Assembly (NCBI GenBank): GCA_030614915.1
Contig: JAUXAG010000004.1
Coordinates: 1 to 64,000 of the forward strand
Length of the DNA stretch: 64,000 nucleotides
DNA from: Actinomycetes bacterium
Lineage (GTDB): Bacteria; Planctomycetota; Phycisphaerae; JAACET01
Direction of reading: 5' to 3'
The notes beneath the pieces are model-generated. The model saw only the letters and a program-made list of their open reading frames with translations. It had not been told where the DNA came from and did not search any database. This document shows positions 20,604 through 29,731 of this stretch, piece after piece (position 1 is the first letter of the stretch; each line of letters begins with the position of its first letter). The position numbers and the translations under genes were made by a program.

Positions 20604-21884
20604 ATGAATACCAACAATCAAAGGCAGGGGGAAACGGGCACAGAGAGCTTTAAAAAGCGAACCTCGATACGAACGAAAGTAATCGTGGCTGTGGTGCTGG
20701 CGTCGTTTGTCACGGTAAGCCTGACCACGGGCTTTCAAATCCGGACGATCTGCCGGAGCATTCTGAGTGAAGCGCAGACGCAGGCTGCAGCCTTGACCAT
20801 ACCGGTCAAGGAGAAGATAGACTCGCTGCTGGACAGCGGTTCTGGGCGGGGGGATTTCGGGCAGTTGGCCCATAGTGGCCCAAACGTGGAACTGCGGCGA
20901 CTATTAGGGGAAACAGTGGCCTGGCCGGGCAGGACAGACCTGAGGGCAGCCTACGTAATAGATGATAAAGGCAAGGTGCTGGCAAGCGCAGGAAAGGCCC
21001 GGGTGGTCAGAAACGTGCCAAGCGAGATATTCGAGTCAAAAGTCAAGGGGATCCGAGAAGCAAGAATCGTGGGCAACGGGTCCCGCTACGACACCTTCGT
21101 GCCGTACTACGGGAGCGGAGGGCAGGTGAGCGGGTACCTGGTAATAGGCATTTCGGCCCAAAGTCTGTGGGATCAAGCCACAGATTTGGCATCCGGGGCG
21201 GTAATCTCTTTCTCAATCATCGCTGTAATCACGGTGGCAGTGTTGGCCCTGTGGGTGTCACACTTCATGGTCCATCCGTTGGAGAAAATCACAAAACGCA
21301 TTGCCCAAGGAGCAAGCAACGAGAAGCACTACTTGGAGAAGTTGACGAAATCCGGCGACGAGATTGCCCACCTTGCCGAGGTAACCGATCAGGTGCTACC
21401 AGAACTGTACAGGCAGCAAGAGCAACTCAAAACTACCCAACAGCAGCTAACGGCAGAAAATGCCAAACTGGAACGGACCAAGCAGGCATTGCTGAAGATG
21501 GAACAGTTCTACCGGGCGGCGGTGGAGGCAGCTACGGGGGTGGCCTATGAGCTGGACCTGGCTACGGGCAAGTTCAAGTTCCTGTCACGGCAGGTCTACG
21601 AAATGCTAGGGTTCGCGGCGGAGGATCTACCCAGCAGCGACGTGTGGAGTGAACATATTCACGAAGACGATCGGGCCCAGGCGAATGATGCCCTTTCGGC
21701 GTGCGTGGAAGGGAAAAAGAGCTGCTTTTCGCGGCGATACCGGTTCGTATGCAGAGACGGGCAGAGCCTGGAGGTGGTGGAACTTGGAGGTCTGATCACG
21801 GATGAGACGGGCAGGAGCTCGGTGGTTTCGGGGATCATCATTCCAGCATACATGCTACCAAAATCTCTGCTTGCCAGCAGGTAA
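20604..21884 (+). CDS. membrane sensor: extracytoplasmic sensor region, HAMP, coiled coil, terminal PAS; no output domain
   Basis: Two TM segments, MVHPLEKITKRIAQGASNEKHYLEKLTKSGDEIAHLAE (HAMP-like), AATGVAYELDLATGKFKFLSRQVYEMLGF... (PAS). Confidence 0.75.
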   Translation: MNTNNQRQGETGTESFKKRTSIRTKVIVAVVLASFVTVSLTTGFQIRTICRSILSEAQTQAAALTIPVKEKIDSLLDSGSGRGDFGQLAHSGPNVELRRLLGETVAWPGRTDLRAAYVIDDKGKVLASAGKARVVRNVPSEIFESKVKGIREARIVGNGSRYDTFVPYYGSGGQVSGYLVIGISAQSLWDQATDLASGAVISFSIIAVITVAVLALWVSHFMVHPLEKITKRIAQGASNEKHYLEKLTKSGDEIAHLAEVTDQVLPELYRQQEQLKTTQQQLTAENAKLERTKQALLKMEQFYRAAVEAATGVAYELDLATGKFKFLSRQVYEMLGFAAEDLPSSDVWSEHIHEDDRAQANDALSACVEGKKSCFSRRYRFVCRDGQSLEVVELGGLITDETGRSSVVSGIIIPAYMLPKSLLASR

Positions 21885-21950
21885 GCGATTGGGATAATAT
21901 GCCGGTGATAGGCGAGGAGTTTCCCAACGGCAGGGGGCAGGGAGGCCGGC

Positions 21951-24848
21951 ATGTCCAGGCGGCAAGAGAGATCAGCACACCATAATCTGCGTAATAAAGG
22001 CATAGCTATTTGCGTGGGGCTGGTGATAACCGCTCTAGCGGTCTTGGGGGGTTGGCAAGGGTGGCTAGAACGCTATGAGCGGATAAGCTATGATGGGCGG
22101 ATGGTCTGGCTGAACAACATTTCAGCCAGCGACCAAATCGTACATATCGACATTGACGACGGCTCACTGGAGACGGTGGGCCGTTGGCCTTGGCCCAGAG
22201 AGAGGTTGGCTGAGCTGATCGAGACACTCAACGAGGGAGAAGCTCGCCACATCGCTCTAGATATCCTGCTAAGACAGCAAGAAACAAAATCTACAGAAGA
22301 AGCTGAACCCAGTGGGGATGTCGCCTTAGCCGAAGCCATAAAAGATGCAGGAAGCGTGCTGGTTCCCACGCACTTCAGGATACCAGAAGATACAGATGAA
22401 CAGCCAACGTGGTTGGTAGAACTGAAACGGCTGCTAGCGGCGAATGCCTTTGAGCTGGACGGTCAAGAGTTTAGCCCGGCGGTTGCCGCCGAACGGTTGG
22501 GGGTAGATAGCATGTTGGTGGCTGAAGAGTTTTACGGCAGACGTCAGGAAACAGTGGACAACCAGGTCCTGGAACTGCTGGCGGTTGGTAAGATAGAGAG
22601 CGAACTAAAACTTCTAGAACACTACGGTCTGCTCGAAGCAGGCGAGGGTACGCCAGAATACGTGGTAGTACACAGAGCCCTTAGACGGGCCGAATCCATC
22701 CTGGAATCGCAAAAGTTCGGGCGAGTTTCAGAAAGGGCCCTGGCTCCGGAAGTCTTTAGCCCCGGACATATCGACCCACCGATTCCGGAATTGGCCCGGG
22801 TGGCTGGGGCCGTAGCCTTCATCGCTAACAAACCCGATCCCGGGGGAGTGTTTCGCAGGGTGCCGCTTTTGGCTAGGACAGGTGGGTATGTCTATAAGCA
22901 ATATGCCCTGGCCCTGGCCTGCGAGCTGCTGGGCGTGGAAGACTCCCAGATAGTCTATGAGCAATCGGGTTATCTGGTTCTGTCAAGGGCGTCGCGGCGG
23001 GGCCAAGAGCCGCATACGATACGGATACCGGTTGACCGGCAAGGTCGGATGCTGATCAACTTTCGCAAGGGCCATAAGGGCCATAAGGAGCGGTGGTGGG
23101 ACAGCGGCTTTGTGCATCTTTCGGCAGGAAAAATTCTGGAAATACCGCAACTGCGTCAAAAGATAAAGAACAATTTAGTTAAGCAAGAAGAGGCGGTACG
23201 AAAAGCGATTGAGCTAAGGGAGGGGGACCAAAAGCGAAAAGAGTATGACCAACTAAACGGGGAAATAGCCAAGATCAGGTCCAGACTCAAGAGTATGGAG
23301 GCGGGGCAAGAGTCTGAACAACTAAAGTTGGAGCTAGCGGCGTTGGAAGAACTGGCAGAGGAAATGCGAGCTGAGGCGATTGATAATATTCGGTTCATAT
23401 ACAATTCTTTGCCGAAGGAAGCGCCGAGCGATCCGGGAGAATTGCAGGAGTATCGCAATATTTTACTTTTCTACCAAGATTTGGTGGAGACGGATTACCA
23501 AGCGGAGAATCAGCGGCTGGAAAAGATTCTAAAGGAAAGTATTTCTAATTTGAGGGCTAGGACGCAAGGGAAGGTTTGCCTGGTGGGTTCGACGGCCTCG
23601 GGCGGTGCGGGGGGATCGTTGGATTATGCGAGTTGTCCGGTATTTGAGAGGGAGGTGCCGGGTATAGTGGTGCATGCGAATGTACTCAATACCATTTTGG
23701 AGCATAGTTTTCTGCGTCAGGTGAGTCTATGGCAGCAGCTGCTGCTAATAGCCGGCTGCGGGTTGGTGGCGACGGTTCTGAGCAGTCTTTTGAAGCCTTT
23801 ATATAGTATTGTGCCGGTGATAGTAGGGACAGGCGGGTATGTAGGGGTGAATTTCTGGGCTTTTGCCACAGGATTGGTATTGCCTTTTGTACTTCCGTTG
23901 GCGGCGATTCTGCTGGGCTGGGCGGGGGTGATGGCCTATCGGCAACTGTTCGAGGCCAAGGAAAAACGGAGAATGGCCACGGCGTTGGGTCAATTTACGA
24001 GCCCGGCTGTGGCTCGGAGGGTTCTGGCTCAGCCGGAACTGCTGCGTCTGAGCGGAGAGACGCGAGAAGTGAGCTGCTACTTTTCAGATCTGAAAGGATT
24101 TACGCCACTTTCGGAAAGGCTGGGAGCAGAAAAGACGGTTCGGCTGCTAAACCGTTACCTGGATAAGATGACCGAGGTGCTGTTCAAACACGGAGCTACG
24201 GTAAACAAATTCATGGCCGACGGCATCTTCGCCTTCTTCGGGGCACCAGAGGTACAGGTTGATCACGCCCGGCGAGCGTGCCTGGCGGCAGTGGATTCGC
24301 AAATTGCCTTGGCAAAACTGTGTGAGGAACTTGTCAAACAAGGCGGCAGCGAACTGCGGATGCGTGTGGGGATCAACACGGGTCAGGCGGTGGTGGGCAA
24401 CTGCGGGTCTAGCAGAAAGTTCGATTATACGGCGCTGGGTGATACGGTGAACCTGGCGAGCCGCCTGGAACCATCGAACAAGTTTTTCGGTTCGCTGATA
24501 TTGGTGAGCCAACGGACGTTCGAACAAGCCGAGCTGCCGGAGGAGATACTATCCCGACCATTGGGTTCAATCGTGGCAGTTGGTCGAACGGAGGTTACCG
24601 AAGTAGTAGAGATCGTGGGGCGTGACGGGGAAGATGAGCAGAAATCCGAGTCTGTGCGGAAGTTTGCGTCGGGGCTGGAGGCTTACCGTCAAGGACAATT
24701 GAAGGAGGCCCTGGAGATATTTGAGGGCTGCCTGGAGATTTGGGCAGAAGACAGTCCGGCGAAGGTTTATGCCAATCTGAGCCGTAAAGCACTGCAGGAG
24801 CCAAGGGCAGGTGAGTGGGATCCCATCGTGCGGATGACCTCGAAATAG
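21951..24848 (+). CDS. CHASE2-domain adenylate/guanylate cyclase
   Basis: WPWPRERLAELIETLNEGEARHIALDILL (CHASE2); VSCYFSDLKGFTPLSERLG...FMADGIFAFFGAP...RVGINTGQAVVGNCGSSRKFDYTALGDTVNLASRLE (class III cyclase). Confidence 0.94.
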   Translation: MSRRQERSAHHNLRNKGIAICVGLVITALAVLGGWQGWLERYERISYDGRMVWLNNISASDQIVHIDIDDGSLETVGRWPWPRERLAELIETLNEGEARHIALDILLRQQETKSTEEAEPSGDVALAEAIKDAGSVLVPTHFRIPEDTDEQPTWLVELKRLLAANAFELDGQEFSPAVAAERLGVDSMLVAEEFYGRRQETVDNQVLELLAVGKIESELKLLEHYGLLEAGEGTPEYVVVHRALRRAESILESQKFGRVSERALAPEVFSPGHIDPPIPELARVAGAVAFIANKPDPGGVFRRVPLLARTGGYVYKQYALALACELLGVEDSQIVYEQSGYLVLSRASRRGQEPHTIRIPVDRQGRMLINFRKGHKGHKERWWDSGFVHLSAGKILEIPQLRQKIKNNLVKQEEAVRKAIELREGDQKRKEYDQLNGEIAKIRSRLKSMEAGQESEQLKLELAALEELAEEMRAEAIDNIRFIYNSLPKEAPSDPGELQEYRNILLFYQDLVETDYQAENQRLEKILKESISNLRARTQGKVCLVGSTASGGAGGSLDYASCPVFEREVPGIVVHANVLNTILEHSFLRQVSLWQQLLLIAGCGLVATVLSSLLKPLYSIVPVIVGTGGYVGVNFWAFATGLVLPFVLPLAAILLGWAGVMAYRQLFEAKEKRRMATALGQFTSPAVARRVLAQPELLRLSGETREVSCYFSDLKGFTPLSERLGAEKTVRLLNRYLDKMTEVLFKHGATVNKFMADGIFAFFGAPEVQVDHARRACLAAVDSQIALAKLCEELVKQGGSELRMRVGINTGQAVVGNCGSSRKFDYTALGDTVNLASRLEPSNKFFGSLILVSQRTFEQAELPEEILSRPLGSIVAVGRTEVTEVVEIVGRDGEDEQKSESVRKFASGLEAYRQGQLKEALEIFEGCLEIWAEDSPAKVYANLSRKALQEPRAGEWDPIVRMTSK

Positions 24849-24937
24849 GGCTTTTTCGCCATTTTTCCAGGAAAAACACGGGGATGAGCCGGCTGGAGAG
24901 CGAAGGTTCTAGATTGGTAATTTCGGGTGATTATTTG

Positions 24938-24966
24938 TTGCAAAAGTCTGGAATTTGCTGTATAAT
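24938..24966 (+). promoter_or_regulatory. promoter for porin-like gene
   Basis: TTGCAA N17 TATAAT. Confidence 0.65.
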
Positions 24967-25031
24967 GTTGGATTACGAGCATGTCGAGAGTGCAGGCAAA
25001 AGAATCCAAGGTCAATAAAACAGGAATAACC

Positions 25032-26507
25032 ATGAAACGTTTTTGGAAGCAACTGTTCTTTTTGACGGCTGTGGCAACAGTAGCGTGGGCCCTAATGTGG
25101 GCAGGGTCTGCTGGGGCTCAGGACAGCCGAGTGACATTTATGAACCGCCAGCGGGAAATCGCACGAGATTTGGAAATCGACATAGTCCCGGTGGAACCCT
25201 CGGAGGACTTCTTGACGCTGGATTGGGGGGGCTGGTTCACCGGTAGCTATCAACTGTTCCACGACAACGGAATCATTTCCGGAAGTACGATAGTGCGGGG
25301 GGTGCATGAGCGACATATGGGCAGCTATGACCTTCGGCTTTGGGGCAGGGCCGACTTCGGGAACTTAGCGCAAGTATATGCCCGAATGCGGATGGAGTAC
25401 GTGGACTGGGAAGTGGGCGATTCGCTGACCAGCCAGGATCACTACCTGGACGGGCCGAACCTAGATCGCGGCTGGGTGTACTTCGATTTGCGCAGAGCAA
25501 CGAAGGATTGGCAGGAGCAACAACTGGGCTGGACAGTCAATACCCGCCTCGGCCGACAGTACACAGAGTGGGGGTCAGGGCTGGTACTGAGTCTGCCGAT
25601 AGATGCGGTGGTAGTCGGCGGAGAATTCGGCGATTGGCGGCTGCGAGGCCTGGCGGGACAAAGCATTACCTCTTTTGACAATATTGATCGGTCAGTAGAA
25701 CCAGCTGGCGATATAGCAGGACGACTGAGGCGGGATTTCTACGGCGGAGAGATGGATTTTGGTGGGTTCAAGCGGCACCGGCCGTTCGCTTATGCCCTGC
25801 GTGCCGTGGACAGGACCAGAACGCCAGTAGGCGCAGCTCAAAGTTACAGCTACGACAGTTGGTACTTCGGGATAGGCTCACGAGGGATTTTGTGGCGCCC
25901 TGAATGTACGTATTCGACCGAGTTCGTCTGGCAGAACGGGGAAGGATACTCGGATGTGACCAGCGGGCCAGGAGGGAATCAACTGGAGGACATCGAGGCC
26001 TTGGCCTTCGACGCCCAGGTGAATTACTTCCCAGGTGGTGAGCATAGGCCGAAGTTGTCGGCTCAGTACACCTTCGGCAGTGGTGATAGCGGGCGGGTAC
26101 GCCCGTCAGATACGATAAACGGCAATATCAAAGGCAGTACTGATCACGGCTTCAACGCCTTCGGGTTTCGCTATACGGGTTATTCTTTCGCCCCGGTGAT
26201 AAGCAACATTCACGTGCTGCGGCTGGGTTTTGCCTTTTTGCCGTTTCCGGGGAATGAGAGCTTGGAGCAATTAGAAATAGGTGCAGATGTTTTTGGATAT
26301 GCCAGCGCCACGGAGGGCGGAGTTTCGGACTCGTCAGCGGGTGTGGGCAGCCAGAGCCTGGGATACGAAGCAGATACCCATATCTACTGGCGGGTGACCT
26401 CTGACTTGTCACTGGTAGTCCGCTATGGTGCATTCTTTCCGGGCGAAGCATTCCTGGACGGCACGAGCCGTCACAGCCTGTATACCGGTGTAACACTGAG
26501 CTTCTGA
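25032..26507 (+). CDS. predicted outer-membrane beta-barrel / alginate-export-like protein
   Basis: Signal peptide (...VAWALMWAGSAGAQ), alternating amphipathic strands, RLGRQYTEWGSGL, C-terminal HSLYTGVTLSF ending in Phe. Confidence 0.65.
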   Translation: MKRFWKQLFFLTAVATVAWALMWAGSAGAQDSRVTFMNRQREIARDLEIDIVPVEPSEDFLTLDWGGWFTGSYQLFHDNGIISGSTIVRGVHERHMGSYDLRLWGRADFGNLAQVYARMRMEYVDWEVGDSLTSQDHYLDGPNLDRGWVYFDLRRATKDWQEQQLGWTVNTRLGRQYTEWGSGLVLSLPIDAVVVGGEFGDWRLRGLAGQSITSFDNIDRSVEPAGDIAGRLRRDFYGGEMDFGGFKRHRPFAYALRAVDRTRTPVGAAQSYSYDSWYFGIGSRGILWRPECTYSTEFVWQNGEGYSDVTSGPGGNQLEDIEALAFDAQVNYFPGGEHRPKLSAQYTFGSGDSGRVRPSDTINGNIKGSTDHGFNAFGFRYTGYSFAPVISNIHVLRLGFAFLPFPGNESLEQLEIGADVFGYASATEGGVSDSSAGVGSQSLGYEADTHIYWRVTSDLSLVVRYGAFFPGEAFLDGTSRHSLYTGVTLSF

Positions 26508-26537
26508 GGAAAAATGGAAATGCAAAAATCAAAAAGA

Positions 26538-26564
26538 TGGATTCCCGCCTTCGCGGGAATGACA
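26538..26564 (+). repeat. palindromic repeat TGGATTCCCGC..GCGGGAATGACA at lipoprotein gene start
   Basis: TGGATTCCCGCCTTCGCGGGAATGACA; same family at 1737, 31934, 40427, 52710, 56355. Confidence 0.85.
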
Positions 26565-27086
26565 CTATGGATCGTAGTAAGCTTGGTGGTAGGCCTAGGC
26601 GGTTGCGCTCCGGCGGGGGTCAGGGGAGTACGGGCCTTTGAAGACCTGCCGCCAGCGGAGGGAGAAGTAGCCTCGGATGCAGAGTTTCTTTTTGAGCTTT
26701 CCGAGAAGAAGTACTGCAGCACTGACGACGCTTACCGAGGGATGCTTTACCTTATCGACGGCACGGATACCAGCCGGGATTTTGAGGAACGGACGGCCCG
26801 GCTGGTAATGCACGGAGTGGCCAATAAAAGCTGGCCCCACAACCCCAATGCGGTGGCGACCAAGGGGAAGGTGGCATATATGTTGGTCCGGGCACTTGAA
26901 ATTCGCGGCGGTGTGATGTATAATATAACTAACGGATGTCCGCGGTATGCACTGCGTGAGCTGATCCACAAGGGAATTATCAAAGGCGGCATAGAAGGCA
27001 GTAAGATCAGTGGAGCCGAATACGTGGGTATTTTAGGGCGGGCTGATGATCGTCGGCACCCGGACCAGGAATATAAGTGTTTTTAG
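26559..27086 (+). CDS. putative lipoprotein (alternative start 26514)
   Basis: MTLWIVVSLVVGLGGCAPAG lipobox signal peptide when started at ATG 26559. Confidence 0.65.
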   Translation: MTLWIVVSLVVGLGGCAPAGVRGVRAFEDLPPAEGEVASDAEFLFELSEKKYCSTDDAYRGMLYLIDGTDTSRDFEERTARLVMHGVANKSWPHNPNAVATKGKVAYMLVRALEIRGGVMYNITNGCPRYALRELIHKGIIKGGIEGSKISGAEYVGILGRADDRRHPDQEYKCF

Positions 27087-27120
27087 AGGGAGGGGTTAGG
27101 CTTTTATCGGAGGAGTGGAC

Positions 27121-28014
27121 ATGGCAAGGCTAATCATATCTTCGGGAATATTAATGGCATTACTATGCGCGGGGGTCCAAGGACAAAGTGAGCCGGCAAC
27201 AGAAGCCGGTCAGGGCAAGGATCCAGCCGTGACCGTGAAAAAGCCAACTGAGGCCGCAAAGGATCTGACGGTGACTGTAAAGAGCGTATCAGGCTCGGCG
27301 GAGGTGCGGGAAAGTCCGGATAAGTCCTGGCGAGCAGTCGAGGTGAAAGATGTGTACCAGGAAGGGGCCCAAATCCGCACGGGATACAGGGCGAAGGTAG
27401 AGCTGGTCTTTGCAGACAACAGCTACGTGGTCATAAACAGAGTCAGTCATTTCAGGGTGGACAAATTCCGCCGATCAGGAAACAAAGTGGTGACGCGGTC
27501 GCATTTATCGTACGGGAAGATCCGGGCTGGAGTGGAAAAGGGTCCGGCCTTCAGCGATTATAAGATAAGCACGTCGCTGGGGACGCTGGGGGTGAATGGG
27601 ACCAGAGATATATATCTGTGTGTGGATCCCGGGGCCGGCTACGGCGTCATATGTCTTAGCCAAGAGGGAGGCATAGGCTGGAACACGGGGAGCGGGTCAG
27701 ACGGCCATGTAGATCCCGGTGGGTGCACCGACGCCAAGGGCACGAGGCAGAACCTGAGAAAGTATATTGTCAATAACGTTAATTTGGTGCCCTTCGGTTC
27801 GACGGACACCGAGCAGGGGCTGGGCAGCACTTACGGCAACCAAGGGAGTAACTCGTTTAATCCTACAGGTGGCACAAACAACCCGATGCCGACGAATGGT
27901 ACAACGAACGGCACAACTAACGGCACAAACGGCGATACGAACGGCGGCACAAACGGCGGTACTGACGGGCCTACTGACACCCCTACTGACAGGCCTTGGA
28001 GAGAGCAGTTTTGA
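27121..28014 (+). CDS. FecR-domain protein with C-terminal NGT/GGT low-complexity tail
   Basis: VSGSAEVRESPDKSWRAVEVKDVYQEGAQIRTGYRAKVELVFADNSYVVINR is FecR-like. Confidence 0.75.
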   Translation: MARLIISSGILMALLCAGVQGQSEPATEAGQGKDPAVTVKKPTEAAKDLTVTVKSVSGSAEVRESPDKSWRAVEVKDVYQEGAQIRTGYRAKVELVFADNSYVVINRVSHFRVDKFRRSGNKVVTRSHLSYGKIRAGVEKGPAFSDYKISTSLGTLGVNGTRDIYLCVDPGAGYGVICLSQEGGIGWNTGSGSDGHVDPGGCTDAKGTRQNLRKYIVNNVNLVPFGSTDTEQGLGSTYGNQGSNSFNPTGGTNNPMPTNGTTNGTTNGTNGDTNGGTNGGTDGPTDTPTDRPWREQF

Positions 28015-28029
28015 CGCAAATGGGCCGTC

Positions 28030-28698
28030 TCAATATTCTTCGAGGCGGTGGGTGAATCCAGCGAGTGGGCAAGCAGAACATTGGGGGCGGGGGCGGCAGC
28101 AGGTTTTTCCCAGAGCCACCAAAAGGGCATGATACTCGTTGTAGATGCCCAGGTCGGCTGGTAGGGCGTCGGTGAAGAGCTGCTGGACATAATCATAATC
28201 GATATCTTCGTCGAGCAGATGGTGGCGCCAGAGGATGCGGCAAGTATAACGGTCCACGACGAAGATGAGCTTTTGGAAACCATAGAGCAGGATGGAGTCG
28301 GCGGTTTCGGGGCCGATTCCCTTGATGGCGAGCAACTCGATGCGGAGGCTCTGGGTGTCGAGCTGCTTTGCGGATTCGACGTCCCCGTCAAAACGGTCAA
28401 TGAGCCAAGTGAGGAAGTTGTGCAGGCGTTTGGCCTTGATGTTGAAATATCCGGCGGGCTTTATCAGGGCGGCGAGGCGCTGGTGGTCCAGTTGAGCCAA
28501 GCGGTGGGGGTCGAGCAAATCGGCTTGTTTGAGGTTGGTAATAGCCTTGGCAACGTTTTGCCAATTGGTGTTCTGGGTGAGGATGGCCCCGATCATAATC
28601 TCAAAAGGTGAGTCTCCGGGCCACCAGTTCTGAGGGCCGAAGTGATCCAAGAGGCGATCGTAAAAGGTCAGGAGTTGTTGGCGGGTCGTAAAAGTCAT
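28030..28698 (-). CDS. endonuclease III-like HhH-GPD DNA glycosylase with Fe-S cluster
   Basis: ILTQNTNWQNVAKAITNL; GIGPETADSILLYGFQKLIFVVDRYTCRIL; CCRPRPQCSACPL. Confidence 0.88.
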   Translation of the reverse strand: MTFTTRQQLLTFYDRLLDHFGPQNWWPGDSPFEIMIGAILTQNTNWQNVAKAITNLKQADLLDPHRLAQLDHQRLAALIKPAGYFNIKAKRLHNFLTWLIDRFDGDVESAKQLDTQSLRIELLAIKGIGPETADSILLYGFQKLIFVVDRYTCRILWRHHLLDEDIDYDYVQQLFTDALPADLGIYNEYHALLVALGKTCCRPRPQCSACPLAGFTHRLEEY

Positions 28699-28700
28699 AT

Positions 28701-28890
28701 AAAAAATCAAATATCAAATATCAACGCGAAGCGTCCCTTGGAAATTACAGATCAAAAATCAAAAATGTTTAAGAGTCAATTTCTAGGCCCTGTCAGATGT
28801 CCGTTCTTTTTCTTTTTGTATTTCACTTTGTAATTTTACATTTCCAAAGGATGCTACGCATTGATTTTTTATTTTTGATTTTCTTCTAGA
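28701..28890. repeat. AT-rich MITE-like repeat with two inverted 18-nt micro-insertions
   Basis: cgcgaagcgtcccttgga (28725-28742) and tccaaaggatgctacgca (28843-28860) in KSKIKNQ-type AT-rich sequence. Confidence 0.75.
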
Positions 28891-29731
28891 ATTCCTGGGG
28901 GAGTTTTTGGAGTTCGGCGACGGAGAAGACCGGGCCATCAATGCAGACATACTTGGAGCCAATGTTACATCGTCCACATTTGCCGATGCCGCACTTCATG
29001 CGCATTTCCAGGGAAGTGATGATCTGCTCGGCGGGAAAACCCAGGTCCTTGAGGGCGGGTATGGTGTACTTGACCATGATGGGCGGGCCACAGAGAAGGG
29101 CAATGGCATTGTCAGAGGCCGGGGCAATCTTGGTAACAACAGCAGGGACCACGCCAGAGTGGCTGGTCCAGTTATCGTCGGGGTTGTCAACGGTGAGGTG
29201 GACGTCAATGTCGGGGCGTTGGGCCCAGGAGGATATCTCGTCGTGGTAGATGAGCTCGCCGGGGGTGCGGGCACCATAGAAGAAGGTGATTTTGCCGAAC
29301 CCGGAGCGCTTGGACTCGTGGAGTAGATAACGAATGGTGGAACGCAGGGTGGTGACGGCAAAGCCGCCGCCGACAATGACGATGTCCTTGCCGGCCATCT
29401 GGTCGAAGGGATAGTGATTGCCGAATGGGCCCCGCAGGCCGATGGTTTGGCCGGGCTCGCAATTGTGCAGTGCGGTGGTAACTACGCCGGTGGGGTATTT
29501 CTTGACAGTGAAGGTGACACAGTCGGCGTCGAGGGGTGAAGAGGCTATGCCGATGGGAGACTCGCCGGCTCCGAAGACCGAGAGCTGAGCGAATTGGCCG
29601 GGGACGAAGTCAAACTGTTCGCGCTGCTGGCCATCGGGGAAGACCAACTCGAAGGTCTTGATGTCCCGAGTTTCGTTCTCAATGGTGATCTTGCGGATAG
29701 TAACGGTATATGGCAGATAAGGATCAGCCAC
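28886..29731 (-). CDS. FAD/NAD(P)-binding oxidoreductase, FlxA/AsrB/HydG-like
   Basis: DFVPGQFAQLSVFGAGESPIGIASSP; IGLRGPFGN; EMRMKCGIGKCGRCNIGSKYVCIDGPVF [2Fe-2S]. GTG start overlaps the preceding stop. Confidence 0.85.
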   Translation of the reverse strand: MADPYLPYTVTIRKITIENETRDIKTFELVFPDGQQREQFDFVPGQFAQLSVFGAGESPIGIASSPLDADCVTFTVKKYPTGVVTTALHNCEPGQTIGLRGPFGNHYPFDQMAGKDIVIVGGGFAVTTLRSTIRYLLHESKRSGFGKITFFYGARTPGELIYHDEISSWAQRPDIDVHLTVDNPDDNWTSHSGVVPAVVTKIAPASDNAIALLCGPPIMVKYTIPALKDLGFPAEQIITSLEMRMKCGIGKCGRCNIGSKYVCIDGPVFSVAELQKLPQEF

